Origin: GWF2-33-9 sp964405755
GTDB lineage: Bacteria; Bacteroidota; Ignavibacteria; Kapaibacteriales; UBA2268
DNA length: 17,919 nt
NCBI GenBank assembly: GCA_964405755.1
Contig: CAYOPF010000050.1
Coordinates: 1 to 17,919 of the forward strand
Direction: 5' to 3'
Below, piece after piece: positions 1 through 7,733 of the stretch (positions are counted from its first letter, which is position 1; each line of letters begins with the position of its first letter). The translations under genes were made by a program, and so were the position numbers. The notes beneath the pieces were generated by a model that had not been told where the DNA came from, searched no databases, and saw only the letters and a program-made list of their open reading frames with translations.

Positions 1-5
1 TCCAT
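1..5 (-). CDS. Start of a leftward gene cut by the window edge
   Basis: On the minus strand an ATG occupies 5-3, preceded by AAAAGGAG (complement of 13-20) at a spacing of seven bases. This is a very good ribosome binding site for this window, where most genes have weak ones. Only Met plus two bases of the next codon are visible, so the product cannot be named. The upstream A/T-rich stretch contains a T9-G-TA run that loosely resembles the local promoter style but does not match TAnnTTTG. The call rests on start codon and Shine-Dalgarno geometry alone. Confidence 0.55.
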
Positions 6-226
6 ATTTTTTCTCCTTTTTTGTTAAAAAATTCATCCCTAAATTACAAAAAAAAATAATACGTGATACCAATTATTTTGATGAAAATCAAATATTTCGA
101 TATTTTTGGGCATATATTATTCGTAAAGGTATTATTACCAATAATTTAAAAATTCATTTGTTCCGATATTTTTAGTTAAAGATTTTTTCTATACATCAAC
201 CAGTGAATACACCAATTTAGTTGTAA

Positions 227-251
227 GGGCACATGGCAATGTGCCCCTACG
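227..251. repeat. Palindromic repeat, copy 1
   Basis: The sequence is GGGCACATGGCAATGTGCCC followed by CTACG. It is 24/25 identical to the copy at 521-545; the single difference breaks the palindrome centre. Counting flanks, positions 223-250 form a 28-base inverted repeat with 12 of 14 pairs matching (GTAaGGGCAC against GTGCCCCTAC). It resembles REP-type intergenic palindromes. The family name and genome copy number cannot be determined here. Confidence 0.8.
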
Positions 252-298
252 TATGATAATTCTGAGATGTGGGACTCTAGAAAGTTATCAAAATGCAT

Positions 299-309
299 TC
301 GCTATGCGA
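299..309. repeat. Small hairpin TCGC-TAT-GCGA
   Basis: Four paired bases (299-302 with 306-309) enclose a three-base loop. It overlaps an alternative pairing of GCAT (295-298) with ATGC (304-307). It is short and could be chance, but it is one of three three-base-loop palindromes within about 110 bases. Confidence 0.3.
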
Positions 310-341
310 TTGATTTTTAGTATTTTTTTTCATTGATGTAT

Positions 342-358
342 AAATCACAGAGTGATTT
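342..358. repeat. Hairpin AAATCAC-AGA-GTGATTT
   Basis: A perfect seven-base stem (342-348 with 352-358) encloses a three-base loop AGA. No run of T follows on either strand, so it is not an obvious intrinsic terminator. It sits between the two GGGCAC palindromes. Confidence 0.55.
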
Positions 359-394
359 TATTATGGTAACTCAAGAGTAAGAAAGACGCTTATT

Positions 395-407
395 ATCTCA
401 TAGAGAT
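395..407. repeat. Hairpin ATCTC-ATA-GAGAT
   Basis: A perfect five-base stem (395-399 with 403-407) has a three-base loop ATA. It has the same architecture as the hairpins at 299 and 342. No adjacent gene is apparent. Confidence 0.4.
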
Positions 408-520
408 TATATAGTCCCTTTAAGTTTGGTAACTGCTTGTGTGAATTATCTCCCTATCTGTGAGGGGGAATTTCCGCAATGTTTGGTTCAGAATAACGCA
501 CTTGCCATGTTGAGTTGCGT

Positions 521-545
521 GGGCACATTGCAATGTGCCCCTACG
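521..545. repeat. Palindromic repeat, copy 2 (perfect)
   Basis: GGGCACATTGCAATGTGCCC (521-540) is a perfect 20-base palindrome, followed by CTACG as in copy 1. It lies 294 bases from copy 1 in the same orientation with respect to the CTACG tail. High GC in an AT-rich spacer and near identity between copies suggest a dispersed repeat rather than a chance palindrome. Confidence 0.85.
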
Positions 546-628
546 GAAATAATAACAGGATTGATGCTTTTTAAACAAAAATATCCTAAGAGAATTAATA
601 ATCTATAAATTTTCTTCAAAAATATTCT

Positions 629-2695
629 TTAATGTCCTTTAACTGCACGTTGGATAACCATCTCGGATAAAGCAGTGAGTAAAGCAAGAATTAAGAACAC
701 TTGCCATAATTCCGAGCCGGTACGTACTTTTTGTATTTGTTTGTTTAACGAAGTCATATCATCGATAAATGCAACGGTTATTTTCTTTTTGAATTTTGCT
801 TTCATCATTTCGGCAATTATTTTGTCTTCTAGAATGTTCATCTGGGATTCTTTAGGGTTTATGTTTGCTGATACAACTCCAACAGCTTTATTTTCATTAT
901 TTAAAATAAGGTAATTACCCGGAATTTCCACTGCAGGAATATTAATCGTAATGCCACTTGGTAGGTTTGGTGCATATAAAACCTGTTCGTTTCCGAGAGG
1001 GTCGATTATTTTATAATTCGAGCCAGTTGCAAATTTTTCTGGAATTTGCAATTGAATACTACTACCTATCGAAACGTTATAGGATAACTCTGGCAAGGTT
1101 GATAAATAAAGTACTGAGCGATATATCATTATCGGGAATAATGTGGATGTGGGAAAATTGCTCCAATCCAACGACGGAGCAACATTTACGAAAAAGTACT
1201 TCCCTTTTCCTAATCGATATTCCGATAGCAAACTTCCGATTGATGTTTGAACAATCGAGACTCCATTGTTGGAATTGATTTCTTTCATTATGCGGATTTT
1301 GTCGGGTAATTCGCTACTTTGGTCTGCAAAAACTCCATCGAATAATGGGTGAGTTCGGTTTATTTGAGTAATTGTGTTTGCTTGTGTAGCAGGATAGGAG
1401 GATAATTGGACATCAGGCAATGATAACTGCGTTTTCAATTCGATGTTTTGTGTAAAATCATCACTTGCAAAGAAAATAGCCCGTCCACCTTCTGTTAAAT
1501 AATTAATAATCTTGGAATTATTTATAGATGAGTAATCAGTAAAAATAATTAAATCAAATTGATTTGGATCTATGCTATTAAAGTTAGCTGAGGAAATACG
1601 TTGAAATTCGCAATAGGAATTCTGATAGTTCTGTCCCAAAGCATTTGCGAGATAAATATTTTCAGCATTGCCAACCAAACAAACTTTGGGTTTAACGGGA
1701 ACAATCAACCCAAAATATCGTACATTATCGTCATTCATCGCATCATTTTCCATTTCAATTTTACCAAGCACAACATCTTCATTTGGCAAATTAGCACTAA
1801 TATCTTGCAGACTGCTTGAAGTATTTTTAATGTTGATGTTCTTTTGTCCAACTTTTGTGTCGTTGAATAAAAGCGAAAGAATTTGGTTTTTCTTATCTTC
1901 ACTGGAATGATTGGTAATCATCGCTTGGATATTGAACGGTCGGTTTATTTGCAAGATTCGTGAAATTGGAATTATACTATCTATCGAAATGTTTTTAATG
2001 TCCGATTTGGATTCCTGGACAACCTGCAAGAAATATATAGCAGGCCGGATTCCCTCTATTATAGTTTTGTCGAAATCATCATAATTGATCGTTTTATTAT
2101 CGGTGATAATAAATATCTCTTTGTTCAGATGATGTGCATTGTTTTTAAGCAATTCAGCAGCAACTGAAATAGATCGCGAAATACTGATTGTCTTGGATCC
2201 AATTTTAATTTTGGAAACTTGCTCGCTAATATTTTTAATATTCGAATTAAATGAATAATTGTCCGAAGTTTGCAGATTGGCCATAGGTATAACAATTATT
2301 TCGTCGCGATTGCTCATTTGGTCGAGCAATTTTTTGGTAATACGTTTAGCGAAATTAAAACGATTCCCATATTGGTCCGAAATATTCATACTTGGGCTAT
2401 TGTCGAACAAAATAATTATGCTGGATTGAGCATATTGCGAAAGTCCTGGAATGTGGCCTGTTGTTATTGGACGGGAAAATGCCAGAACAAGAAAAATTAT
2501 CGTTAAGATTCTTAATAGCAATAATATCCATTGTTGAATTTTTAACTTACGTATATGAGATTTCTGCAATTCCTTCAGAAATTTCAAACTCGAAAACTCG
2601 ATGGTTCTTAATTTCCGTAGATTAAGCAAATGTATTATCAAAGGTATGGCCGATAGAATCAGGCCAAATAAGATTATGGGATTTAAAAAATTCAT
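629..2695 (-). CDS. BatA-like membrane protein with vWA domain
   Basis: This 688-residue inner-membrane protein starts with two hydrophobic helices (about 3-25 and 55-76) in the arrangement typical of the BatA/aerotolerance N-terminal domain, including the basic stretch HLLNLRKLRTIEFSSLKFLKEL between them. A von Willebrand A domain follows, with MIDAS motif DNSPS at D98, S100 and S102 (segment IILFDNSPSMN). Around residues 330-430 there is a Rossmann-like, glutamine-amidotransferase-like region (KPKVCLVGN, DLIIFTDYSS, GGRAIFFASDD). A C-terminal helix (about 662-682) is followed by a basic tail. ATG at 2695 is preferred over an upstream TTG at 2701 because the helix starts directly after it. 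Family members are usually near MoxR or DUF58 genes; here it stands alone, divergent from the phosphorylase. The exact function of the family is unknown. Confidence 0.85.
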   Translation of the reverse strand: MNFLNPIILFGLILSAIPLIIHLLNLRKLRTIEFSSLKFLKELQKSHIRKLKIQQWILLLLRILTIIFLVLAFSRPITTGHIPGLSQYAQSSIIILFDNSPSMNISDQYGNRFNFAKRITKKLLDQMSNRDEIIVIPMANLQTSDNYSFNSNIKNISEQVSKIKIGSKTISISRSISVAAELLKNNAHHLNKEIFIITDNKTINYDDFDKTIIEGIRPAIYFLQVVQESKSDIKNISIDSIIPISRILQINRPFNIQAMITNHSSEDKKNQILSLLFNDTKVGQKNINIKNTSSSLQDISANLPNEDVVLGKIEMENDAMNDDNVRYFGLIVPVKPKVCLVGNAENIYLANALGQNYQNSYCEFQRISSANFNSIDPNQFDLIIFTDYSSINNSKIINYLTEGGRAIFFASDDFTQNIELKTQLSLPDVQLSSYPATQANTITQINRTHPLFDGVFADQSSELPDKIRIMKEINSNNGVSIVQTSIGSLLSEYRLGKGKYFFVNVAPSLDWSNFPTSTLFPIMIYRSVLYLSTLPELSYNVSIGSSIQLQIPEKFATGSNYKIIDPLGNEQVLYAPNLPSGITINIPAVEIPGNYLILNNENKAVGVVSANINPKESQMNILEDKIIAEMMKAKFKKKITVAFIDDMTSLNKQIQKVRTGSELWQVFLILALLTALSEMVIQRAVKGH

Positions 2696-2760
2696 ATTCA
2701 ACGATTAAAAGAAATTTAGACGATATTGTCAAATAATTCTTAATAAACTATTATTTTTTT

Positions 2761-2768
2761 TAAATTTG
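2761..2768 (+). promoter_or_regulatory. -7 promoter element of the phosphorylase gene
   Basis: TAAATTTG matches the Bacteroidota -7 consensus TAnnTTTG and is followed by TA. It ends 18 bases before the ATG at 2787, giving a leader of roughly a dozen bases. No TTTG/TTG lies at the usual distance upstream (the nearest TTG is at 2726-2728, too far), so only half of the promoter is convincing. Confidence 0.5.
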
Positions 2769-2786
2769 TAAAAAAGAAATAATGCT

Positions 2787-3623
2787 ATGATTCTATTAAG
2801 CGAAGAAACTTTAGAAAAAGTATTTTCTGTTTCCTACGAGGTTGCTGCATTAATCAATTATATGCCAAATATAATTATATCGAGCGGCTCGGGACTTGAT
2901 AATATCTGGAACCGCTATAAAATCCTACAGTCCATCCCTTATTCCGACATACCATTTATGCCTCGATCGGATGTGGAAGGACACACCAACGAGCTTATCT
3001 TAATTGAGCATAATGGCAAAATTGCTATGGTTTTTGCAGGGCGGTTTCATTTATACGAAGGTCATAGCCTGGAAAGTATACTATTGCCTGTTTTTATGCC
3101 GTATCTTTATGGAGTGAAGAATTACATGTATTTAAATGCCGCAGGTGCACTGAACAATGTATATAACCTAGGTGACATCATGCTGATTACGAGCACAATT
3201 AACTTCACTTACAAGAAAATAATCCATCTTTTCGATAAGCAGATTTTTGGAGTAAATAATATTGCAAAAAACTTGTTTAACGAGCAATGGAACCTCAATT
3301 TCGAGAATGAGTTGGTTGCTAACCAAATTCCCTACCAAAAAGGAACATATATTGCTGTAACAGGACCATCTTACGAAACCCCAGCCGAAGTAAGATTTTT
3401 CCGCAGGATGAATGGTGATGCTATGGGGATGTCCACTGTACTCGAGTCCCTTGCAGGCAACTTGTTGGGGTTAAATCAATTAGCAATATCAGTAATTTCT
3501 AATAAATTGTCAGAGCATATTAATACCAAAACTGATCATTCTCAAGTATTAGATACTATTTCGCAAAATATTGATAAGGTAAATTCAGTTATCAGTGCAG
3601 CCATTGATAGTTCTCCAGTTTAG
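2787..3623 (+). CDS. Purine nucleoside phosphorylase, 6-oxopurine type
   Basis: This cytoplasmic purine-salvage enzyme splits inosine or guanosine with phosphate into base and ribose-1-phosphate. Its 278 residues align well with the trimeric PNP family. Phosphate and ribose ligands are present: GSG at 34-36 after S33, H66 in EGH, and R86, H88 and Y90 in GRFHLYEG. NAAG occupies 117-120. Base and ribose contacts are E197 in SYETPAE, M215 in GMST, N239 in ISNK and H251. E197 and N239 indicate a 6-oxopurine preference. The segment after GDIMLI (about 136-172) is unusual: the family's NPLxGPND and following RFxxM motifs are absent, and STVPE has become STVLE. Catalytic residues are intact, so activity is likely. 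The start is supported by a -7 box just upstream. No downstream gene is tightly coupled. Confidence 0.9.
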   Translation: MILLSEETLEKVFSVSYEVAALINYMPNIIISSGSGLDNIWNRYKILQSIPYSDIPFMPRSDVEGHTNELILIEHNGKIAMVFAGRFHLYEGHSLESILLPVFMPYLYGVKNYMYLNAAGALNNVYNLGDIMLITSTINFTYKKIIHLFDKQIFGVNNIAKNLFNEQWNLNFENELVANQIPYQKGTYIAVTGPSYETPAEVRFFRRMNGDAMGMSTVLESLAGNLLGLNQLAISVISNKLSEHINTKTDHSQVLDTISQNIDKVNSVISAAIDSSPV

Positions 3624-3679
3624 TTAAACTTTTATAAACTGCTTATCGTCTAATATTTTGAATAAAAGTGTTTCAAATT

Positions 3680-6600
3680 ATGAAATCAAAAATATCATTA
3701 TATATTATTATATTTTTAACAACGATAAATATTGGTTTTTCGCAATTTGGCAAAAACAAAGTGCAGTACGAAGAATTCAACTGGATGTATATCCAGACAG
3801 AGCATTTCGATATATATTATAATCAGGGATCCAAATATCTTGCAGAATTTGCAGCAATTGCAGCCGAAGAATCTTTGCAATATATTCAAAATAGTCTGAA
3901 TTATGCTATTAACCGTAGAGTGCCAATAATTCTGTATAATTCACACGTTCAGTTCCAGCAGACAAATGCAATAAGCAGTTATATGCCCGAGGGGGTTGGT
4001 GGAGTAACAGAATTATTTAAAAATAGAGTTGTGTTGCCTTTCAACGGAAATTGGGAAAGCTTTCGGCATGTAATAGCCCACGAACTTGTTCACGCCGTTA
4101 TCAACGATATGTTCTATGGAGGTACATTCCAAACAGCTTTGGCAACAGGTAGCTTGTTCGAATTCCCGATTTGGATGTCCGAAGGGCTATCCGAGTGGCT
4201 TAGTTTACGAACCTTAACCACTCAAACAGATATGTTTATCCGCGATTTGGTTATCAATAATCTTTTGCCCGATTTACCCCGCTTGGATGGATACCTTGCT
4301 TATCGTGGAGGTCAAATATTTTATTGGTATGTTGCAACAAATTATGGACAAGAAAAAATTGGTGAACTCATCAACAAAATGGGGTCCTTCCGTAATGCTG
4401 ATTTGGCATTTAAAAATACATTTGGACTTACTTTAGAAGAGTTTTCTGATAAATGGATGAAGGATATTAAAAAGTTGTATTTACCCGATGTGAAGGAGTT
4501 TCAGGATCCAGACGATTTTGCCGAAAATTTGACTAATCATAAGAAGACTCGTAATTACTGGAATACATCGCCTTCGATTTCACCTAATGGACAGAAATTT
4601 GCCTACATTGGGGTTGAGGATGGTGTTTTTGCAATTTTTGTCCGTGATTTCGATAAGAAAAGCGAACCACGCAAGCTTGTTAGTAGTTTTCGACAGTTGG
4701 ATTTCGAGGAGTTGAATATACTCACTCCCGGAATATCCTGGAGCCCAAAAGGCGATAAATTGGCAATATCGGCTAAAGCTGGCGGAGAGAATGCAATATT
4801 TATAGTCGACGAAAAAACAGGTTATTACGAAAAGTTAACTTTTGGTTTGAAATCAATTACTTCGGTTACTTGGTCGCCCGATGGAAAGTATTTAAGTTTT
4901 ACAGCTTCGTTGCCTAATCAATCTGATATTTTTATTTATGAGTTTAAGACCAAAAAAATTACAAATCTTACTAATGACATATACTCCGACGCTATCCCAG
5001 AATGGAGCCACGATTCTAGATCTATTTATTTTGTGTCGGACCGTGGTGATGATTTAACAATTGGAAAAGGAACAAGTGATGCAAAAATATGGATGGATAA
5101 ATACGACAGACAGGACATCTACTCCATAGATATTTCTTCTAAATCAATTATAAGATGGACATTCGACGAGCAATCGCAAAAAACTTCGATAGCTGCTCCA
5201 CAAAATCCAAATAAGATATTATTCGTTTCGGATCTTAATGGTATTAGCAACTTATACGAATTAGATTTAAATACTCGAAAAGTAACAACTAAAACCAATT
5301 CGATTATTGGAATTAACCAGATTTCGCTTTCCCCAGATGGAAGCAAACTTCTCTTTTCTGGTCAGACCAATGGTGGATACGATATTTTCTTGATGAATTT
5401 CCCTTTCGAGAAAAAAATTGAAAAAGGAAACTTACCTCTCACCACTTACAAGCAGGGTTTGATAGACAATCAGAAAATTGTTGAAGATTTCGACAACACA
5501 TTGAATTCAGTTTCCAATCAAGATACAACAAAAATCAGCTATGGGAGGTTTTCGGTCGATTTCAGTCGTCAGAACTTCGTAGAACCCAATCCAGATGCTT
5601 CAACCCGCAATCCAAATTTGATTAGCAAAGGCGAAAACTTGACAAAGGATCAAACTTTTGTCGAGAAGCCATATAAAATTACCTTTACCCCCGATGCGAT
5701 AATTGGTAATCCGAATTACAATACTTTTTATGGATTTCAGAGCCTTACACAAATGCTATTCAGCGATATTATGGGCGATCATCAGATTTATGTTCAGGGG
5801 AATATCCTTGGCGACCTGAGAAACAGCTCATTTTTAGTTAACTATAGTTATCTGCCTGGTTTAATCGATTATGGATTCACATTCTATCATAGCTCCTTAC
5901 TTGCATATTTATCCGATTCGTTTATCTATAGGTTGCGAAACTATGGTTTATCAGTTGATGCTTCTATGCCATTCGATTTGTTCAGACGATTGGAATTCAA
6001 CTTAGGATTTATGAATCTCTCGAAGGAAAATGTAGATATTCCAACAATTCCATCTGTGGACAGAATGCTCATTCTCCCATCAGTACGCTATGTTTTTGAT
6101 AACGTAATAGGAAACTATTACGGACCATCTTTGGGTATGAGATATTACTTTTCCGTTACAGGTTCGCCAAAGATATCGAGCTCTGGTGCAAGTTTTATTA
6201 ATTTCGATACTGATATAAGGGGTTATATGCCGATTATAGCCAATTATTTAACATTAGCATTAAGAGGTACAGCCGGAGCAAGTTTTGGATCAAATCCAGT
6301 AAAATATTATTTGGGAGGCACTGAGAATTGGATCAATTCCACATTTTTTGGCAATGGCTATCCCTTTGACGACCCTATTGATTTCGGATTTATGAACTAT
6401 AAAATGCCCGCTCGTGGATGGTCGGTAGGTCAGCATTATGGTAGCAAGTTTTTCTTGGTTAATACCGAATTGAGATTCCCCCTTTTTACAGCTTTGGTTG
6501 CAGGTCCAATTCCAATTTTGCTCCAAGGCGTTATGGGTAATATGTTTTTGGATGTTGCCGGAGCATTTAACGATAAATTTGTTGCTTCACAAACAGATGT

Positions 6601-6760
6601 ATTTGGCAATAAAATCCCTAAAGATTTATTCGTCTCTGCTGGCATCGGTGCAAGAACATTTTTATTGGGATTGCCAATAAAATTTGATGTTGCTTGGCGC
6701 AATGAATTCCGGGTTTGGTCCGAACCTTATTACCTTTTCTCACTTGGATACGACTTTTAA
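3680..6760 (+). CDS. Secreted gluzincin with TolB-like propeller and OM barrel
   Basis: This is a 1026-residue envelope protein. Residues 1-21 are a signal peptide ending GFS before Q22. A peptidase-MA-like zinc metalloprotease domain follows, with HELVH at 134-138 and a probable third ligand E168 in WMSEGLSEWLS. Residues about 296-576 carry six WD40/PD40-type blades (for example SPSISPNGQKFAYIG, SVTWSPDGKYLSF, QISLSPDGSKLLF). After a polar linker, about 685-1026 is rich in amphipathic strands and ends with aromatic YDF, as outer-membrane barrels do. ATG 3680 is chosen because the in-frame GTG at 3668 adds four residues before a normal signal peptide. It probably sits in the outer membrane with protease and propeller in the periplasm or outside. 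The substrate is unknown. It heads a cluster with the glycosyltransferase ten bases downstream. Confidence 0.85.
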   Translation: MKSKISLYIIIFLTTINIGFSQFGKNKVQYEEFNWMYIQTEHFDIYYNQGSKYLAEFAAIAAEESLQYIQNSLNYAINRRVPIILYNSHVQFQQTNAISSYMPEGVGGVTELFKNRVVLPFNGNWESFRHVIAHELVHAVINDMFYGGTFQTALATGSLFEFPIWMSEGLSEWLSLRTLTTQTDMFIRDLVINNLLPDLPRLDGYLAYRGGQIFYWYVATNYGQEKIGELINKMGSFRNADLAFKNTFGLTLEEFSDKWMKDIKKLYLPDVKEFQDPDDFAENLTNHKKTRNYWNTSPSISPNGQKFAYIGVEDGVFAIFVRDFDKKSEPRKLVSSFRQLDFEELNILTPGISWSPKGDKLAISAKAGGENAIFIVDEKTGYYEKLTFGLKSITSVTWSPDGKYLSFTASLPNQSDIFIYEFKTKKITNLTNDIYSDAIPEWSHDSRSIYFVSDRGDDLTIGKGTSDAKIWMDKYDRQDIYSIDISSKSIIRWTFDEQSQKTSIAAPQNPNKILFVSDLNGISNLYELDLNTRKVTTKTNSIIGINQISLSPDGSKLLFSGQTNGGYDIFLMNFPFEKKIEKGNLPLTTYKQGLIDNQKIVEDFDNTLNSVSNQDTTKISYGRFSVDFSRQNFVEPNPDASTRNPNLISKGENLTKDQTFVEKPYKITFTPDAIIGNPNYNTFYGFQSLTQMLFSDIMGDHQIYVQGNILGDLRNSSFLVNYSYLPGLIDYGFTFYHSSLLAYLSDSFIYRLRNYGLSVDASMPFDLFRRLEFNLGFMNLSKENVDIPTIPSVDRMLILPSVRYVFDNVIGNYYGPSLGMRYYFSVTGSPKISSSGASFINFDTDIRGYMPIIANYLTLALRGTAGASFGSNPVKYYLGGTENWINSTFFGNGYPFDDPIDFGFMNYKMPARGWSVGQHYGSKFFLVNTELRFPLFTALVAGPIPILLQGVMGNMFLDVAGAFNDKFVASQTDVFGNKIPKDLFVSAGIGARTFLLGLPIKFDVAWRNEFRVWSEPYYLFSLGYDF

Positions 6761-6764
6761 AGGA
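6759..6764 (+). promoter_or_regulatory. Ribosome binding site of the glycosyltransferase
   Basis: AAAGGA overlaps the stop codon of the peptidase gene and lies six bases before ATG 6771. It fixes the start and supports translational coupling with the upstream gene. Confidence 0.6.
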
Positions 6765-6770
6765 ACATAA

Positions 6771-7733
6771 ATGGATATTTCTGCAGCGATTATTGGCAAG
6801 AACTCTATTGCAACATTGGAATATACACTACTTTCGCTAAAAGGCATTTGCAATCAGGTTGTTTTTGTCGATACTGGCAGTACGGACGGCACTCCTGAAT
6901 TGGCTACACGAATGGGAGCGGAAGTGTATTATTTTGAATGGCAAAACGACTTTGCGTTAGCTCGCAATTTTGCTTTAAAATTTGTTAGGAATAACTGGGT
7001 TTTAGTTATTGATACCGATGAAATCTTATCCAAGATTGATTTGGAAAATATACAAGAAAAAATTTCTAATAATCCCAATATTGGTGGATTTAATGTTGAA
7101 ATAAAGAATTATCTTCACAAGGATGATTTGGAGCAATTTAGTACGCACTACTACACCAGATTGTTCCGCAAACATCCATCAATTACCTTTGTAGGTAAAA
7201 TTCATGAACAAGTGCGGAACACAATTGAAAATTTAGGATTGGACATCGATGATAGCGATATTGTAATAGAACACTTTGGATATATTGAAAAATCGGAGGA
7301 GAAACAAAACCGCAATCTCGAAATTCTCGAAAGCGAAGTAAAACAAAATGATAGTGATGCATATTTGAAATACCATTTAGCACAGACAGAGTTCAGTATG
7401 AAGAATTTCGAAAGGGCAAAGGATATTTTTACTGAAATTCATTACTCTCCATTTTTAACCGATGAACAAAAAGCATTTTCGAGAATTCGATTAGGACAAA
7501 TACTTATTAGCGAAAGTAAATTCACGGAAGCCGAAAAATATCTATTGGAGAATACGGAAGATGAAAACTTAGATGGATTAAGGTTATTTGTGCTTGCCGC
7601 AGTAAAAATGAGCTTGCACGATTTCCAATCCGCAAATGAAATATATCAAAACTCAATTTTATTAAAATCGTCATATATCGACAAAGGAATTGTGGACCAA
7701 GCAGTAAGTGCAATAAAACAAATATTAAAATGA
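6771..7733 (+). CDS. Family 2 glycosyltransferase with C-terminal TPR repeats
   Basis: This 320-residue cytoplasmic transferase has a GT-A fold. It opens with MDISAAIIGKN, then VDTGSTDGT at 33-41 (nucleotide-sugar binding), FALARN at 61-66, and the metal-binding DTDE at 81-84. RLFRKHPSITFVGKIHEQV at 130-148 matches the acceptor-side segment of the TPR-containing GT2 group related to SunS-like enzymes. From about 185 to the end it is helical, with TPR-like units (YLKYHLAQTEFSMKNFERAKDIF; RIRLGQILISESKFTEAEKYLL). TPR regions in this group often dock a protein or peptide acceptor; whether that applies here is inference. It follows the peptidase gene by ten bases and overlaps hslO by four (ATGA), so the three are probably co-transcribed. 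The sugar donor cannot be read from sequence. Confidence 0.88.
   Translation: MDISAAIIGKNSIATLEYTLLSLKGICNQVVFVDTGSTDGTPELATRMGAEVYYFEWQNDFALARNFALKFVRNNWVLVIDTDEILSKIDLENIQEKISNNPNIGGFNVEIKNYLHKDDLEQFSTHYYTRLFRKHPSITFVGKIHEQVRNTIENLGLDIDDSDIVIEHFGYIEKSEEKQNRNLEILESEVKQNDSDAYLKYHLAQTEFSMKNFERAKDIFTEIHYSPFLTDEQKAFSRIRLGQILISESKFTEAEKYLLENTEDENLDGLRLFVLAAVKMSLHDFQSANEIYQNSILLKSSYIDKGIVDQAVSAIKQILK

Larger units (their letters stand above)
6..628. other. Non-coding region with palindromes
   Basis: About 620 bases lie between the leftward gene start at position 5 and the end of the vWA gene. I see no convincing gene here. The open frame at 426-608 carries one of the palindromes inside it and has no family resemblance. 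The region holds two copies of a GC-rich palindrome (227-251 and 521-545) and three small hairpins with three-base loops (299-309, 342-358, 395-407). The left third is A/T-rich and presumably carries the promoter of the leftward edge gene. The rest looks like accumulated intergenic repeat material. Confidence 0.6.

Noticed and set aside
227..545. The two palindromes as ends of an insertion sequence or a CRISPR array
   Set aside because: The interior codes for no transposase, there is no target duplication, and two copies 294 bases apart do not have repeat-spacer periodicity.
426..608. Short rightward open frame of 60 codons
   Set aside because: It contains the perfect palindrome 521-540, starts with a non-ATG codon without a ribosome binding site, and shows no family resemblance.
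3616..3641. Inverted repeat CAGTTTA...TAAACTG after the phosphorylase stop as a terminator
   Set aside because: The stem is AT-rich, the loop is twelve bases, an alternative six-base stem competes, and there is no T run after it.
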